A stretch of 64,000 bases of DNA from Aureimonas pseudogalii (GTDB taxonomy: Bacteria; Pseudomonadota; Alphaproteobacteria; Rhizobiales; Rhizobiaceae): assembly GCF_014196835.1 (NCBI RefSeq), contig NZ_JACIEK010000017.1, positions 1 to 64,000 of the forward strand, given 5' to 3'. Under the pieces are notes generated by a model that had not been told where the DNA came from, did no database searches, and was given only the letters and a program-made list of their open reading frames with translations. Positions 52,235 to 61,191 of this stretch are shown here, piece after piece (position 1 is the stretch's first letter; every line of letters starts with the position of its first letter). The translations under genes and the position numbers were made by a program.

Positions 52235-52689
52235 TGAATATGATGAGAAAGGTGCGTGGGAGGACGGCAATAGGCTACAGCACACCGAAAGCGGACCTAC
52301 CAATTCCCAACCCGTTCGGTCTCAGGCGGCAGACGAAGCGGACGCTCGGAAGCGGTCCATCCGCTTTCGCCCCGGCCATTCTCAAAACACCCTCGTTTAC
52401 GAGAACGCTTGCGCCGTCTTGCTAGCCGTTCTCAATCGGGACGGTTGCGGGCTAAGCGTACGGTTCCGAACCTCCTTTAGCCGCCTCTGGATGTAGGGAG
52501 ATAGGCGCGAACGAACTCGATAGCCGCTATGGTCTTTTTTGCATGGTTCATAGCACGGCGGTACAGTTTGACTGGAAATCAACGACGATCCTGAACCAAC
52601 TGCATCGATGGTTCATCGAAGGCATACCTAAAACGGATCTGCATCACATGCTCTGCGAATCGGCGGGTATCCCGGGCGATCTTCCTGAT
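52235..52689. other. intergenic stretch without supported gene
   Basis: About 455 bases between the GMC gene and the siderophore-interacting protein, in convergent position. No ORF with coding bias, RNA gene or IS end was seen; only a small palindrome CTCGTTTACGAG near 52394. Confidence 0.6.
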
Positions 52690-53787
52690 CTATTCCGCAA
52701 CCGCTTGTGCGCCGACTTCAACGATGTCCTCCTCGCTCATCCCGGCCCGCCAATGCGGGAAGCAAACCTGTTGAGCTCGGGGGAGGCCGATCTCGCGCAA
52801 GTAGGACCGGATGGCGCGAAAGGCCTGGAACTCGCAACCCGCCCATACGAACGTATCAGGCGGCATCCCGGGCGTGGCGCGCACGGCCTCGTCGAGCAAA
52901 GACGTCGTTCCGGGAGAGCGGCCATTGCGATGCAGCCAGCGAAGCTCGACGCCGCCGGGTGCCGCAAGGGTCTGTTCCTCTTGCGCGTCCTCGACCTCGA
53001 TCATCGCGACGCCGCCGACATGAGGAGGAAGCGCTTCCAGAATCCGCGCGATGCCCGGCAACCCCGTCTCGTCGCCCGCTAGAAGGTAATGGGACGCGGG
53101 CCTTAGACCATGGGCGGCGGGGCCGAGGATGCCGACGATGTCGCCAACCCTGGCTGACCGCACCCATTCGATTCCAGGCCCGCCGCCGTGGGGATGCAGG
53201 ACGAAGTCGATGGCCATCGTGCCGGCCACGGGATCTACGGTTCGGATCGTATAGACACGCGAGCCGATCGTTTGTCGCCCGCCGGGCCAGAGGATGCCGC
53301 CATCGTCGTCGAGCCGCGGCCATTCGGGATCGCCGGCATCCTTGGGCGAGAACAGAAGACGGGCATGCAACTGATCCAGCGGAGCAAATCGCCATAGGTC
53401 CTCGCCCGTGAAGGAGACGCGCCTCATGCGGGGCGTGACGTCGCGGACATTAGCCACCGTCAGAACTCTGAGATCGGGGGGAAGCGTCGGGCCGACGACA
53501 TCGCCCTGCCATTCGATCGAGAGAGTCTCGGACCGCGCGTTGAAGGTGATCAGCCCTGTCAGTGAATGCCGAACGCGATTGAGACCGACGGCGGTCTCCG
53601 CCTCGACCCGCAGGTCCAGGGACCCGTCGCCGGGCACCATCCAGGCCGTGCCGAAGGGTGACGTCGCGACGAAGCCGTTCTCGTCGGGGCGCACCTGCAT
53701 GTCGTGCGCGGCCAGCGCCTCAACGAGTATGTCGGTGAAGACGGCGACACGCGGAAACGCGATATGGCTGGAAGCGCGGAGCGTCAC
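52690..53787 (-). CDS. siderophore-interacting protein (FAD ferric reductase) with DUF2218
   Basis: A 365-residue protein: N-terminal DUF2218 ('AVFTDILVEALAAHDMQVRP') then a SIP/ViuB FAD domain with 'RRVSFTGEDLWRF', 'TIRTVDP', 'LAGDETGLPGIARILEALPP' and 'FVWAGCEFQAFRAIRSYL'. It releases iron from ferri-siderophores in the cytosol. The start is GTG at 53787 overlapping the stop of the binding-protein gene (GTGA); a much longer upstream frame is spurious. Confidence 0.87.
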   Translation of the reverse strand: MTLRASSHIAFPRVAVFTDILVEALAAHDMQVRPDENGFVATSPFGTAWMVPGDGSLDLRVEAETAVGLNRVRHSLTGLITFNARSETLSIEWQGDVVGPTLPPDLRVLTVANVRDVTPRMRRVSFTGEDLWRFAPLDQLHARLLFSPKDAGDPEWPRLDDDGGILWPGGRQTIGSRVYTIRTVDPVAGTMAIDFVLHPHGGGPGIEWVRSARVGDIVGILGPAAHGLRPASHYLLAGDETGLPGIARILEALPPHVGGVAMIEVEDAQEEQTLAAPGGVELRWLHRNGRSPGTTSLLDEAVRATPGMPPDTFVWAGCEFQAFRAIRSYLREIGLPRAQQVCFPHWRAGMSEEDIVEVGAQAVAE

Positions 53788-54917
53788 AGCTGGTCGTCTC
53801 GCAGACTGACCCAGCATGGCGTCTCGATCCCGATGGTCAGGAAGCGCTCGTTCAAAGCCGCCAACGTGCCGGCGGGATCGATTTGGGCACATCGGTCGGG
53901 GTGGGCCCATTTCGCGACCAGTTCGACGAACAGGATGTTCAGCGGCGGCACCGTGACCAGTCCGGTCCAGATGCCGTGCACGCGCTTCTGCCGGACCATC
54001 TCCAAGATCGAGAGCGCGGGTCGTTCGGCAAGGAGCCGGAGCCCTTGCCTTGCGGTCTCGACGGGAAGACCCGGCGCAATGGCCGGGCGGATTTTGATCG
54101 AGAATCCGCCGCCCGAAGCGATGTAGAGGCCGGGAGCCTCTGCGATCAGCTGCTCGGCGGAGATCTGCTGGAACCATGGGGAGGTCACGGCGTCAAGCGA
54201 GCGCCCGCCGCCTTGGGCCAGCAAGGTGCCCCAGACGATCTTGCCGGCTGCCCAGCAGCAATCCGCGTAAGTTGACTGGACCTCCAGATAGGTCTTGACC
54301 GGTTCGGCGCCTTCGAGACACCGCCCCACGGCGGAAAGCCGATCCGCGAAGAAGGACAGATAGACTTCCGCCTGCTCCTCACGTCCCAGGATGCGGCCCC
54401 AGAACCGCATCAGGTTCGACAGGTCGTCGCCATGCCCCTTGTCGTCCCCATTGGTCACAGCGCTGCCGAAGACGACGGGAATGCCCAGCGACTCCAGCCG
54501 TTGGACGAAAAGATCGTCGCCGCCATCGGCATAGGCGCTTGCGACCACGAGGTCCGGCTGAAGCGCGATCACGGCTTCGAGGGATACGCTGCCCGGCTCC
54601 AGCTTGCCGACGACCGCGATGGAGTGACCAGCCTGATGTTCGTAGGCCTGTCGAAGCGCGTCGCTATCGATCCGGTCCACCGCCGCCCAACCCACGATGA
54701 GCTTTGCCGGCTCCGGGTGGATGACGCCCATGGTCAAGACGTCGCGCGCTTCCAAAAGCACGATACGGGAGGGCCGCCCGACGAGGGCGACATGCCTTCC
54801 GATCATGTCGGTGACGGTGAACGAAGAGCCCGCCGCCCGCACTTCCGGTGCCGCGATGGCGGCAGCCGCGCCCGCTAAAAAGGCGCGACGATCAATGCCC
54901 ATGCCCCACTTCACCAT
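53784..54917 (-). CDS. iron-siderophore ABC substrate-binding protein
   Basis: A 377-residue FepB/BtuF-type binding protein with a Tat-like signal (GIDRRAFLAGAAAAIAAP). It has 'VTDMIGRHVALVGRPSRIVLL', 'QPDLVVASAYADGGDD' and a second lobe with 'LIAEAPGLYIASGGG'. It overlaps the receptor gene by 7 bp and the SIP gene by 4 bp. No permease or ATPase for it is present in the window. Confidence 0.85.
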   Translation of the reverse strand: MVKWGMGIDRRAFLAGAAAAIAAPEVRAAGSSFTVTDMIGRHVALVGRPSRIVLLEARDVLTMGVIHPEPAKLIVGWAAVDRIDSDALRQAYEHQAGHSIAVVGKLEPGSVSLEAVIALQPDLVVASAYADGGDDLFVQRLESLGIPVVFGSAVTNGDDKGHGDDLSNLMRFWGRILGREEQAEVYLSFFADRLSAVGRCLEGAEPVKTYLEVQSTYADCCWAAGKIVWGTLLAQGGGRSLDAVTSPWFQQISAEQLIAEAPGLYIASGGGFSIKIRPAIAPGLPVETARQGLRLLAERPALSILEMVRQKRVHGIWTGLVTVPPLNILFVELVAKWAHPDRCAQIDPAGTLAALNERFLTIGIETPCWVSLRDDQL

Positions 54918-57067
54918 ATCTTCCGCAGCCCGCCGAGGATCTGCCGCTCGCTGCCGAACTGACAGTACATGTTGAAGGAGCAGCTCGAATAGTAGTCTTC
55001 GTCGAAGAGGTTCTTCACGTCGAGCGTCGCGATGGTGCCCGCCAGCTTCGGATCCGCGCTTCCCAGATCGTAGCGCATCGAGAGATCGACCAGAGTATAT
55101 CCGTCGGCTTTCACCCGATTGGCATCGTCGGCAAAACTCGACCCGACGAAACGCAGGCCGGCACCGAACTGCAACCCTTCCAAGGCCGTGCGGTCGAATG
55201 TGTAGTTCGCCCAGAGCGATCCGAAATGGTTCGGCACGGCCTGCGGGCGTTTGCCCCGCGCATCCGTCACGGAGGTCTGCGTGACCTCCGTGTCCAGAAG
55301 AGTCAGCGCGGCGATGATCTCCAGATTGTCGGTGGCGTTGCCGCGCGCCTCGAACTCCAGGCCGCGCGAACGGATCTCTCCCGTCTGGATATTAAAGCCG
55401 GGCGCGGAACCGGGTGTCAGGACGTTCTCCTGGCGGATGTCGAAGGCCGACACTGTGAACAGCGCATCGAGGAACGTCGGCTCGTATTTGATGCCGATCT
55501 CGAACTGCTCCGCTTCGGTCGGGTCGAACGCGGTGCCGGTTGCATTGACCCCGACCACCGGCTCGAAGGATGTCGCATAGCTCGCATAAGGCGCGATGCC
55601 GGTGTCGAAGAGGTAGAGAAGGCCCGCCCGGTATGTGGTCGCTTGCGACGACTGGTCCGCTTCGACGTTCGTGAGACGGTTGATCGTGTCCTGGCCGGTC
55701 CAGTCGTGCCGGATGCCCAGAAGCCCGCGCCAGTTGCCGAGGGCGATCTGGTCCTGAAGGTAGGTCCCCGTCTGATCGATTTTCTGCCGCGTATCGATGA
55801 TGCCGAGGAAGGGGCCTGGATCCACGCCATATCGCGGGTTGACCACGTCGAGACCGGGAACGGCGGCAAAGCCGTAGCGCCAGTCGCTGTCGAAGGCCTG
55901 CGTATCGATCCCCGCCAGGAGCTCGTGGCGCAAGAGTCCGGTGTCGAAGCGCAGCAGAGCCTCGTTGTTCGTCGCCAGGCCGTCGGTGTGCTCGTCGGAT
56001 CGGAACGCTGCTCGTGGCAGGATGCCGTCGGCACCCAGCGGGGCGACGAACTGGATGGCGTTCACATCCGTCGAAACGTCGGCATAGCGAAGCTTCGAGC
56101 GGACCTCGACCGTTTCGTTGAAACGGTGCTCGAACCGATAACCGATCATCCCCTGCTCGCGTTCGAAGCCCTCGAAGCCGGCATCGCCCACATTGAGGTC
56201 GCGGTTCAGATAGGGGCGATAGGCCTGCGGGGCAAGGAACCCGGGATAGAGCGAATTGAAGTAGCCGCCCTCCGGGTCCTTCTGGTAGCTGCCGAGGACG
56301 GTCAGCCGCGTGTCGGCGTCCGGCTCCCAGGCAATGGCAGGGGCGATCGCCAGGCGCTCCTCCTCCACGCCGTCGTAGCGCGTGTCGGCGCGTCGGCCGA
56401 TCGCCGACAGACTGTACTGCCAGACCGCGGCCTCGTCGAAGGCGCCCTGCGTCGTGTATCCAGACTGGACGCGACGATGCGTGCCACCTTCCAGCCGCAC
56501 CTCGTTATACGGCGTTCCGCTCGGCATGCGGCTGACCTGATTGACGAGGCCGCCGGGGCTGACCTGTCCATAAAGCAAGGCCGCCGGACCCTTCAGGACA
56601 TCGACCCGATCCAGAAGGAACGGATCGACCTGGAACTGGCCGAAGCCCTGACCGCGCGGCAGCCTCAACCCATCGAGGAAGTTGACGTAGCTCGTCGATG
56701 TGCCGAAACCGCCGAAGCCACGCAAGAACACCGCATCGTAGCGCGTGGTGGCATCGGGATCGGAGAGAACGCCGGCGGTGTAGCGCAGGGCATTGCCGAC
56801 GGTCTGAGGGTTCTGGTCGTCCAACTGCTTGCGGGTGACGGTCGAGACCGACTGCGGCGTTTCGATCACCGGCGTATCGGTTCTCGTCGTCGAAACGCTC
56901 CGCTTGGCAAGAATACGGCCGGAGCGTCCATCGGCGGTGACCCCGTCGGCGCTTCCTTCGATCACGATGGTGTCCAGAACGATCGGTTCCTGAGCGGCGG
57001 CTGGTCCAGACAGTAGAACCATCGGCGCGGCCGCCATCAACAAGGCTAGGCAGCAGGATGTCTTCAT
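54911..57067 (-). CDS. TonB-dependent siderophore receptor
   Basis: A 718-residue outer-membrane receptor with signal peptide (MKTSCCLALLMAAAPMVLL, cleavage after AAAQ), a TonB box-like 'IVLDTIVIEG', plug domain 'TPQSVSTVTRKQLDDQNPQ', 'RYDAVFLRGFG', 'PAALLYGQVSPGGLVNQVSR' and a C-terminal beta-barrel ending in a terminal aromatic (RKIW). The plug type is of ferrichrome/ferri-hydroxamate receptors. First gene of the three-gene iron operon. Confidence 0.9.
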   Translation of the reverse strand: MKTSCCLALLMAAAPMVLLSGPAAAQEPIVLDTIVIEGSADGVTADGRSGRILAKRSVSTTRTDTPVIETPQSVSTVTRKQLDDQNPQTVGNALRYTAGVLSDPDATTRYDAVFLRGFGGFGTSTSYVNFLDGLRLPRGQGFGQFQVDPFLLDRVDVLKGPAALLYGQVSPGGLVNQVSRMPSGTPYNEVRLEGGTHRRVQSGYTTQGAFDEAAVWQYSLSAIGRRADTRYDGVEEERLAIAPAIAWEPDADTRLTVLGSYQKDPEGGYFNSLYPGFLAPQAYRPYLNRDLNVGDAGFEGFEREQGMIGYRFEHRFNETVEVRSKLRYADVSTDVNAIQFVAPLGADGILPRAAFRSDEHTDGLATNNEALLRFDTGLLRHELLAGIDTQAFDSDWRYGFAAVPGLDVVNPRYGVDPGPFLGIIDTRQKIDQTGTYLQDQIALGNWRGLLGIRHDWTGQDTINRLTNVEADQSSQATTYRAGLLYLFDTGIAPYASYATSFEPVVGVNATGTAFDPTEAEQFEIGIKYEPTFLDALFTVSAFDIRQENVLTPGSAPGFNIQTGEIRSRGLEFEARGNATDNLEIIAALTLLDTEVTQTSVTDARGKRPQAVPNHFGSLWANYTFDRTALEGLQFGAGLRFVGSSFADDANRVKADGYTLVDLSMRYDLGSADPKLAGTIATLDVKNLFDEDYYSSCSFNMYCQFGSERQILGGLRKIW

Positions 57068-57301
57068 CGACGCGAGGCCCCTCGAACCGTATGTCACGCC
57101 CGCTTGGAAACGAGCCGGCTCCCCCGAGCCGTCGATCCGTATCACCATATCGGGACGATGCCGTCCAGTTTTATTCTTGACTTCAATCATCAAGTTTTTC
57201 GCTGTCGATCCTCATGCTCTTCTTTGATGTCGTTCCAATCTGGGATACGTCGCCTTCGGAGCGTCCTGAAAGAAACAGTCCGCCCGCCGGGGATCACGTC
57301 T

Positions 57302-58042
57302 ATGCCACCCATGGACCGCACAGAACCCGCGTCTCCCGGCGCGTCTCGAAGCTCGGCCTCAGGACAAGGACAAGGACAAGGACAAGGTCGATTGCCCGAA
57401 AGCGAAACGATCTCGAAGACCGGCCTGACGCGGGGCGGACGGCCGTCGAAGAAAGCCGCCGAAGCGCTGGATCTTCGAATTCTCTCCGAGGCAACGCGGC
57501 TGTTTGCGGCCAACGGCTTCGCGGCGACGTCCATGGAGCAGGTCGTATCGGCTTGCGGCGCCGGAAAGGATACGATCTATCGACGATATGCGAGCAAGAC
57601 CGCCCTGTTCCAGGCGGTGCTCGACCACTTGCGCCGACATGCCGTCGAACGGCTGGAGGCGGCGACACCGGCGGAAGGCCCGCCCCTGGACAGACTGTCG
57701 AGCTTTGCCCGGCAGCTCCTGTCGATCAACCTGGATCCCCAGCTTCTGGCGCTGCACCGCATCTCCTACGGCGAGTTGATCGTGTTTGGTTGCGCCCCGA
57801 AGCTGGCGACGGCCGACGACCCCATCCTGCAGCGCTTCACGGCCTTGGTCTCGGCAGCCCAGGAAGCGGGAGACATGGCACCGGGCGACGCCGCCTTCAT
57901 CGCCGACCAGCTCCTCTATGCCATTGCCGTGAAGCCAACACTCGCTGCCATGCTAGACCCGCACGCATTTAGAGATGAAGGTCAAAGTACCTTATATTTC
58001 CAACGCGCTTGGCAATTGTTTATGCAGGGAGCGTCGATCTAA
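57302..58042 (+). CDS. TetR-family regulator, divergent from the siderophore receptor
   Basis: A 246-residue TetR protein. The HTH follows a 50-residue leader: 'RILSEATRLFAANGFAATSMEQVVSACGAG' and 'DTIYRRYASKTALFQAVLDHL'. The leader contains a GQGQGQGQG run from a hexanucleotide repeat. The ATG at 57302 (GGGGATCACGTCT before) is preferred; 57311 is an alternative. It probably regulates the adjacent receptor operon. Confidence 0.82.
   Translation: MPPMDRTEPASPGASRSSASGQGQGQGQGRLPESETISKTGLTRGGRPSKKAAEALDLRILSEATRLFAANGFAATSMEQVVSACGAGKDTIYRRYASKTALFQAVLDHLRRHAVERLEAATPAEGPPLDRLSSFARQLLSINLDPQLLALHRISYGELIVFGCAPKLATADDPILQRFTALVSAAQEAGDMAPGDAAFIADQLLYAIAVKPTLAAMLDPHAFRDEGQSTLYFQRAWQLFMQGASI
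57362..57387 (+). repeat. hexanucleotide tandem repeat GGACAA x4.3
   Basis: Four GGACAA units in a row plus GG lie in frame in the leader of the tetR gene, coding Gly-Gln repeats. Copy changes would alter length by two residues without a frameshift. Confidence 0.85.
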
Positions 58043-58320
58043 ACGTACACTACACCGGAATCTTCAACATCAATTTGCTTTATCATGGTAAAAATTGTCT
58101 AGATTTATGTAAAAACTTATTCTGCGTTGAATGAAATTTCACTGCTTCTGGTGACCTCCGAGACCGGCATTCCGTCCGTATGACTGGTAAAGGACATTAT
58201 CAGATATAGATTTTCAACATGCTCGGTCGATGCGTAGCCGCTTTGCGCCCTTCCGAGACGTAGGAGCGGACAGCAGCCAACCCGGGAAGCGGACGTTCGC
58301 TCAGCGCCAGAGTTCAATGC

Positions 58321-61146
58321 TCAACCGACGGCTCGGAGCAGATCACCTGTCTTCTCGTAACCGATCCTGCGCATTCGCGAGCCCTTCTCAAACAGTTCGG
58401 TCGACCGAACGATGTCCAGCGGTTTGGAGTAGAGGTAGCCTTGCACTTCACCGCAGCCGATCTCTCGGAGAACTGCCGCCTGCGAAGCCGTCTCGACGCC
58501 TTCGGCGATCGTGCGAATGCCAAGCCCACGGGCTAAAACAACCACGGAGCGGAGCACAGCCATCGAATGCCGACTCTCGGGAATGTCGGTCACGAAGCTC
58601 CGGTCGATCTTGATCTTGGCAATCGGAAAGCGGTGCAGATAGCCGAGCGAGGAGTAGCCGGTGCCGAAGTCGTCGAGCGCGAAGCTCACCCCGAGAGCCA
58701 AAAGCTCGTCGAAGATGCCGGACAGGCGATGGTTCTCGCCGACGAAGGCCGACTCGGTGATTTCGAGTTCCAGCCGTTGAGGATCGAGTCCGGACGATGC
58801 CAAAGCCGAATGCACCGCCCCGACGATGTCGCCGGATAGGAACTGGAGGGGCGAGACATTCACGGCGATCTTGATCGCCTCCGGCCAGTGCAACGCGTCT
58901 TGGCAGGCTTGGTGAAGGACCCAGGCTCCGAGCTTGTGGATCATCCCGGTCTCCTCCGCGACCGGAATGAAATCGGCCGGGGACACGAAGCCGCGTTCGG
59001 GATGACGCCAGCGGATCAGCGCTTCCGCGCCGGTCCAGGCGTCGTCCTGGAGGGAGGCCTGCGGCTGGTAGGCCAGTTCGAACGCTCCGATTTCGAGCGC
59101 TTGTGCGAGATCGCGTTCCAGCGCGAGCCGTTCGAGGCGCGCCGTATCCATGGAGAGATCGAACTCGACCACCGGACCGGCCGCCGTTCGCTTTGCCTGA
59201 TAGAGCGCGACGTCGGATTGGCGGCGCAGGACGGACGGATCAATGCCACCGTCGTTGGCGGTCGCGATGCCGACGCAGGTCCCGATTGAGACGCGGTGTC
59301 CGTTCACCTCGTAGACGCGGCTAACTTCCTGGACGATGCGTTCGGCAAGACGCCGGGCGCGGTCGCCATCCGTCGATCGGACGAGGACCAGGAACTCGTC
59401 GCCCCCGATCCGGAAGACCGCTGCATCGCTCGGGAGGACGCTAGTGGCACGACGGGCGGTTTCCACGAGGACGGCATCCCCCGTCGCATGACCCAACGCA
59501 TCGTTGACGCCCTTGAACCGATCGAGGTCGAAAGCCAGCAAGGCGACCGGAGAGTTGCCGGCCGCGAGTTCGTCAAGTTTTGCTTCCAACGCTCGGCGAT
59601 TGGGAAGCCCGGTCAGGCTGTCATGGAAGGCGGCGAAGCGAAGTTGCTCCTGAGCCGTCTCTCGATCCGTCACGTCGTGCAGCAGGAGACTGGCATAGCG
59701 TAGACGCCGGCCTTCACCGCCGCCGCGCCGCCTGTCCTCCAGCCAGAACGGCGAGACCGTGTATTCGAGGACGCACGCGTCGTCTTTGCCCGTCAGCTTG
59801 ACGGTACGTCGAACGGGGGGGCGGCCGGTCGCAACATCGTCCAACTCGCTCATCGCCTCTTCGATCGCTTGTACGAGGGCAGTCGGCAGATCGGCCAGTT
59901 CCCCGACACGATCGGTCCGGGGCAGGTCGAGCAGACGTCGCGCGACCTCGTTGATCCGCTTAATCACGCCCTGTTCATCGACGATCACGATGGCGTCGAA
60001 CCCATCGTCGACGACCCGCTCCAGAAGCCGCGCCATGTTACGGCTTTCGACCCGCGACACCCAAAGTCGAAACTGGCGAAGGTCGAACTCCCGCACGAGG
60101 CTCCAGAGCGTGATCGCCCCGATCGCGAGCTGAAGTTCGGCCGTTTCAGCCATCACGGCGCGTTCGATATAGAGCCAGGCCGCGGCCCCTTCGATCGCGA
60201 CCGAAGCTCCAGCGAGGGCGAGCACGCTTCGGCGAAGCGGATTGCGCACCACGAGCCAGCCGCCGGACACCAGAAGGAGAAGTGCCATCGGAAGCGGCGG
60301 TCGCCATGATGTCAGCGCCCGCTCCTGCATCAGCGACTCCGTCGCGAGCGCGATGACAGTCGATCCCGACACGATGCCTGCTCTTGGGACAGGGAACAGG
60401 TCGTGCAGCTCGATCGCCGTCGCGCCGACGATCAGCGTCTTTCCAGCTAGCAGGCCCTTTGCGATGCGCCCGCCGACGAGATCCACATAGGAGATGCGTG
60501 GGATCGAGGCGGCGGCGATCCCGTGGTCGATCCCGAAGTCCCCGCCGATCTCCTGGCGCCCAGCAAGAACCGCGGGCATGGAGATTATCGTCTCACCGTC
60601 CACGTCCATGGAAAGTGGAAAGCGTCGAACGCGCCCGTCGGCATCGATCGGGACGTTGATCGAGGCCGGCCAAGACACCGCGAGCAGCGAGGGGATCGGC
60701 AGGGACGGCAGCGTCGTCCCCGAAGCCGCATCGTACTGGACGAAAGCCGCCAGGAACGTCTCGAGCCCGGTCGTGCCAAGGGCTTCGGCGAACGCTTCAT
60801 CGTCATCGCCGTTCGCACGCGAAGAAAAGTCGACGTCGAAGGCAACCCGTCTCGCGCCGGCCTCCGCCGCAGCCTTCAAGAAGGCGGCATGGAGGCGGCG
60901 CGGCCATGGCCATACGCCGACCTCCGCCAGACTCTTGGCGTCGATGTCGACGAGGACGATCTCCCCGGACGCCGGGCGCTGTAGCCACGAGTATCGGACG
61001 TCGGACAGTTGTGTGTCCAACAACCTGGCACCGCCGGACACGTACGCGCCGACAAGGCAGGTCGCCAAGATCAGAAGGGTGACAAGCTGCCCGATCCACG
61101 TTGCCATCTGGCTCGAAGACCGATTGTCGGTGTCCAAACTCACCAT
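58321..61146 (-). CDS. CHASE2-PAS-GGDEF-EAL c-di-GMP sensor enzyme
   Basis: A 941-residue membrane protein. An N-terminal helix (TWIGQLVTLLILATCLVGAYV) is followed by a CHASE2 sensor ('GEIVLVDIDAKSLAEVGVWPWPR', ...'LLAGKTLIVGATAIELHDLFPVP'), three TM segments, a PAS domain ('DGFDAIVIVDEQGVIKRIN'), GGDEF with intact active site RIGGDEF, and EAL with GAEALIRW and ALDDFGTGYSS. Both catalytic motifs look active; I see no RxxD product-inhibition site before GGDEF. It follows the FecR-repeat gene by 45 bp, so CHASE2 may sense that periplasmic protein. Confidence 0.9.
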   Translation of the reverse strand: MVSLDTDNRSSSQMATWIGQLVTLLILATCLVGAYVSGGARLLDTQLSDVRYSWLQRPASGEIVLVDIDAKSLAEVGVWPWPRRLHAAFLKAAAEAGARRVAFDVDFSSRANGDDDEAFAEALGTTGLETFLAAFVQYDAASGTTLPSLPIPSLLAVSWPASINVPIDADGRVRRFPLSMDVDGETIISMPAVLAGRQEIGGDFGIDHGIAAASIPRISYVDLVGGRIAKGLLAGKTLIVGATAIELHDLFPVPRAGIVSGSTVIALATESLMQERALTSWRPPLPMALLLLVSGGWLVVRNPLRRSVLALAGASVAIEGAAAWLYIERAVMAETAELQLAIGAITLWSLVREFDLRQFRLWVSRVESRNMARLLERVVDDGFDAIVIVDEQGVIKRINEVARRLLDLPRTDRVGELADLPTALVQAIEEAMSELDDVATGRPPVRRTVKLTGKDDACVLEYTVSPFWLEDRRRGGGEGRRLRYASLLLHDVTDRETAQEQLRFAAFHDSLTGLPNRRALEAKLDELAAGNSPVALLAFDLDRFKGVNDALGHATGDAVLVETARRATSVLPSDAAVFRIGGDEFLVLVRSTDGDRARRLAERIVQEVSRVYEVNGHRVSIGTCVGIATANDGGIDPSVLRRQSDVALYQAKRTAAGPVVEFDLSMDTARLERLALERDLAQALEIGAFELAYQPQASLQDDAWTGAEALIRWRHPERGFVSPADFIPVAEETGMIHKLGAWVLHQACQDALHWPEAIKIAVNVSPLQFLSGDIVGAVHSALASSGLDPQRLELEITESAFVGENHRLSGIFDELLALGVSFALDDFGTGYSSLGYLHRFPIAKIKIDRSFVTDIPESRHSMAVLRSVVVLARGLGIRTIAEGVETASQAAVLREIGCGEVQGYLYSKPLDIVRSTELFEKGSRMRRIGYEKTGDLLRAVG

Positions 61147-61191
61147 CCCGGTCGCTCTCCTGTCGGTGTCCGCCAGCGCGCCTAGTGCCGC

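Noticed and set aside
53788-54177. N-terminal extension of the siderophore-interacting protein
   Set aside because: This part of the long frame overlaps the binding-protein gene out of frame and is Arg/Pro-rich. The GTG at 53787 in a GTGA overlap is the better start.
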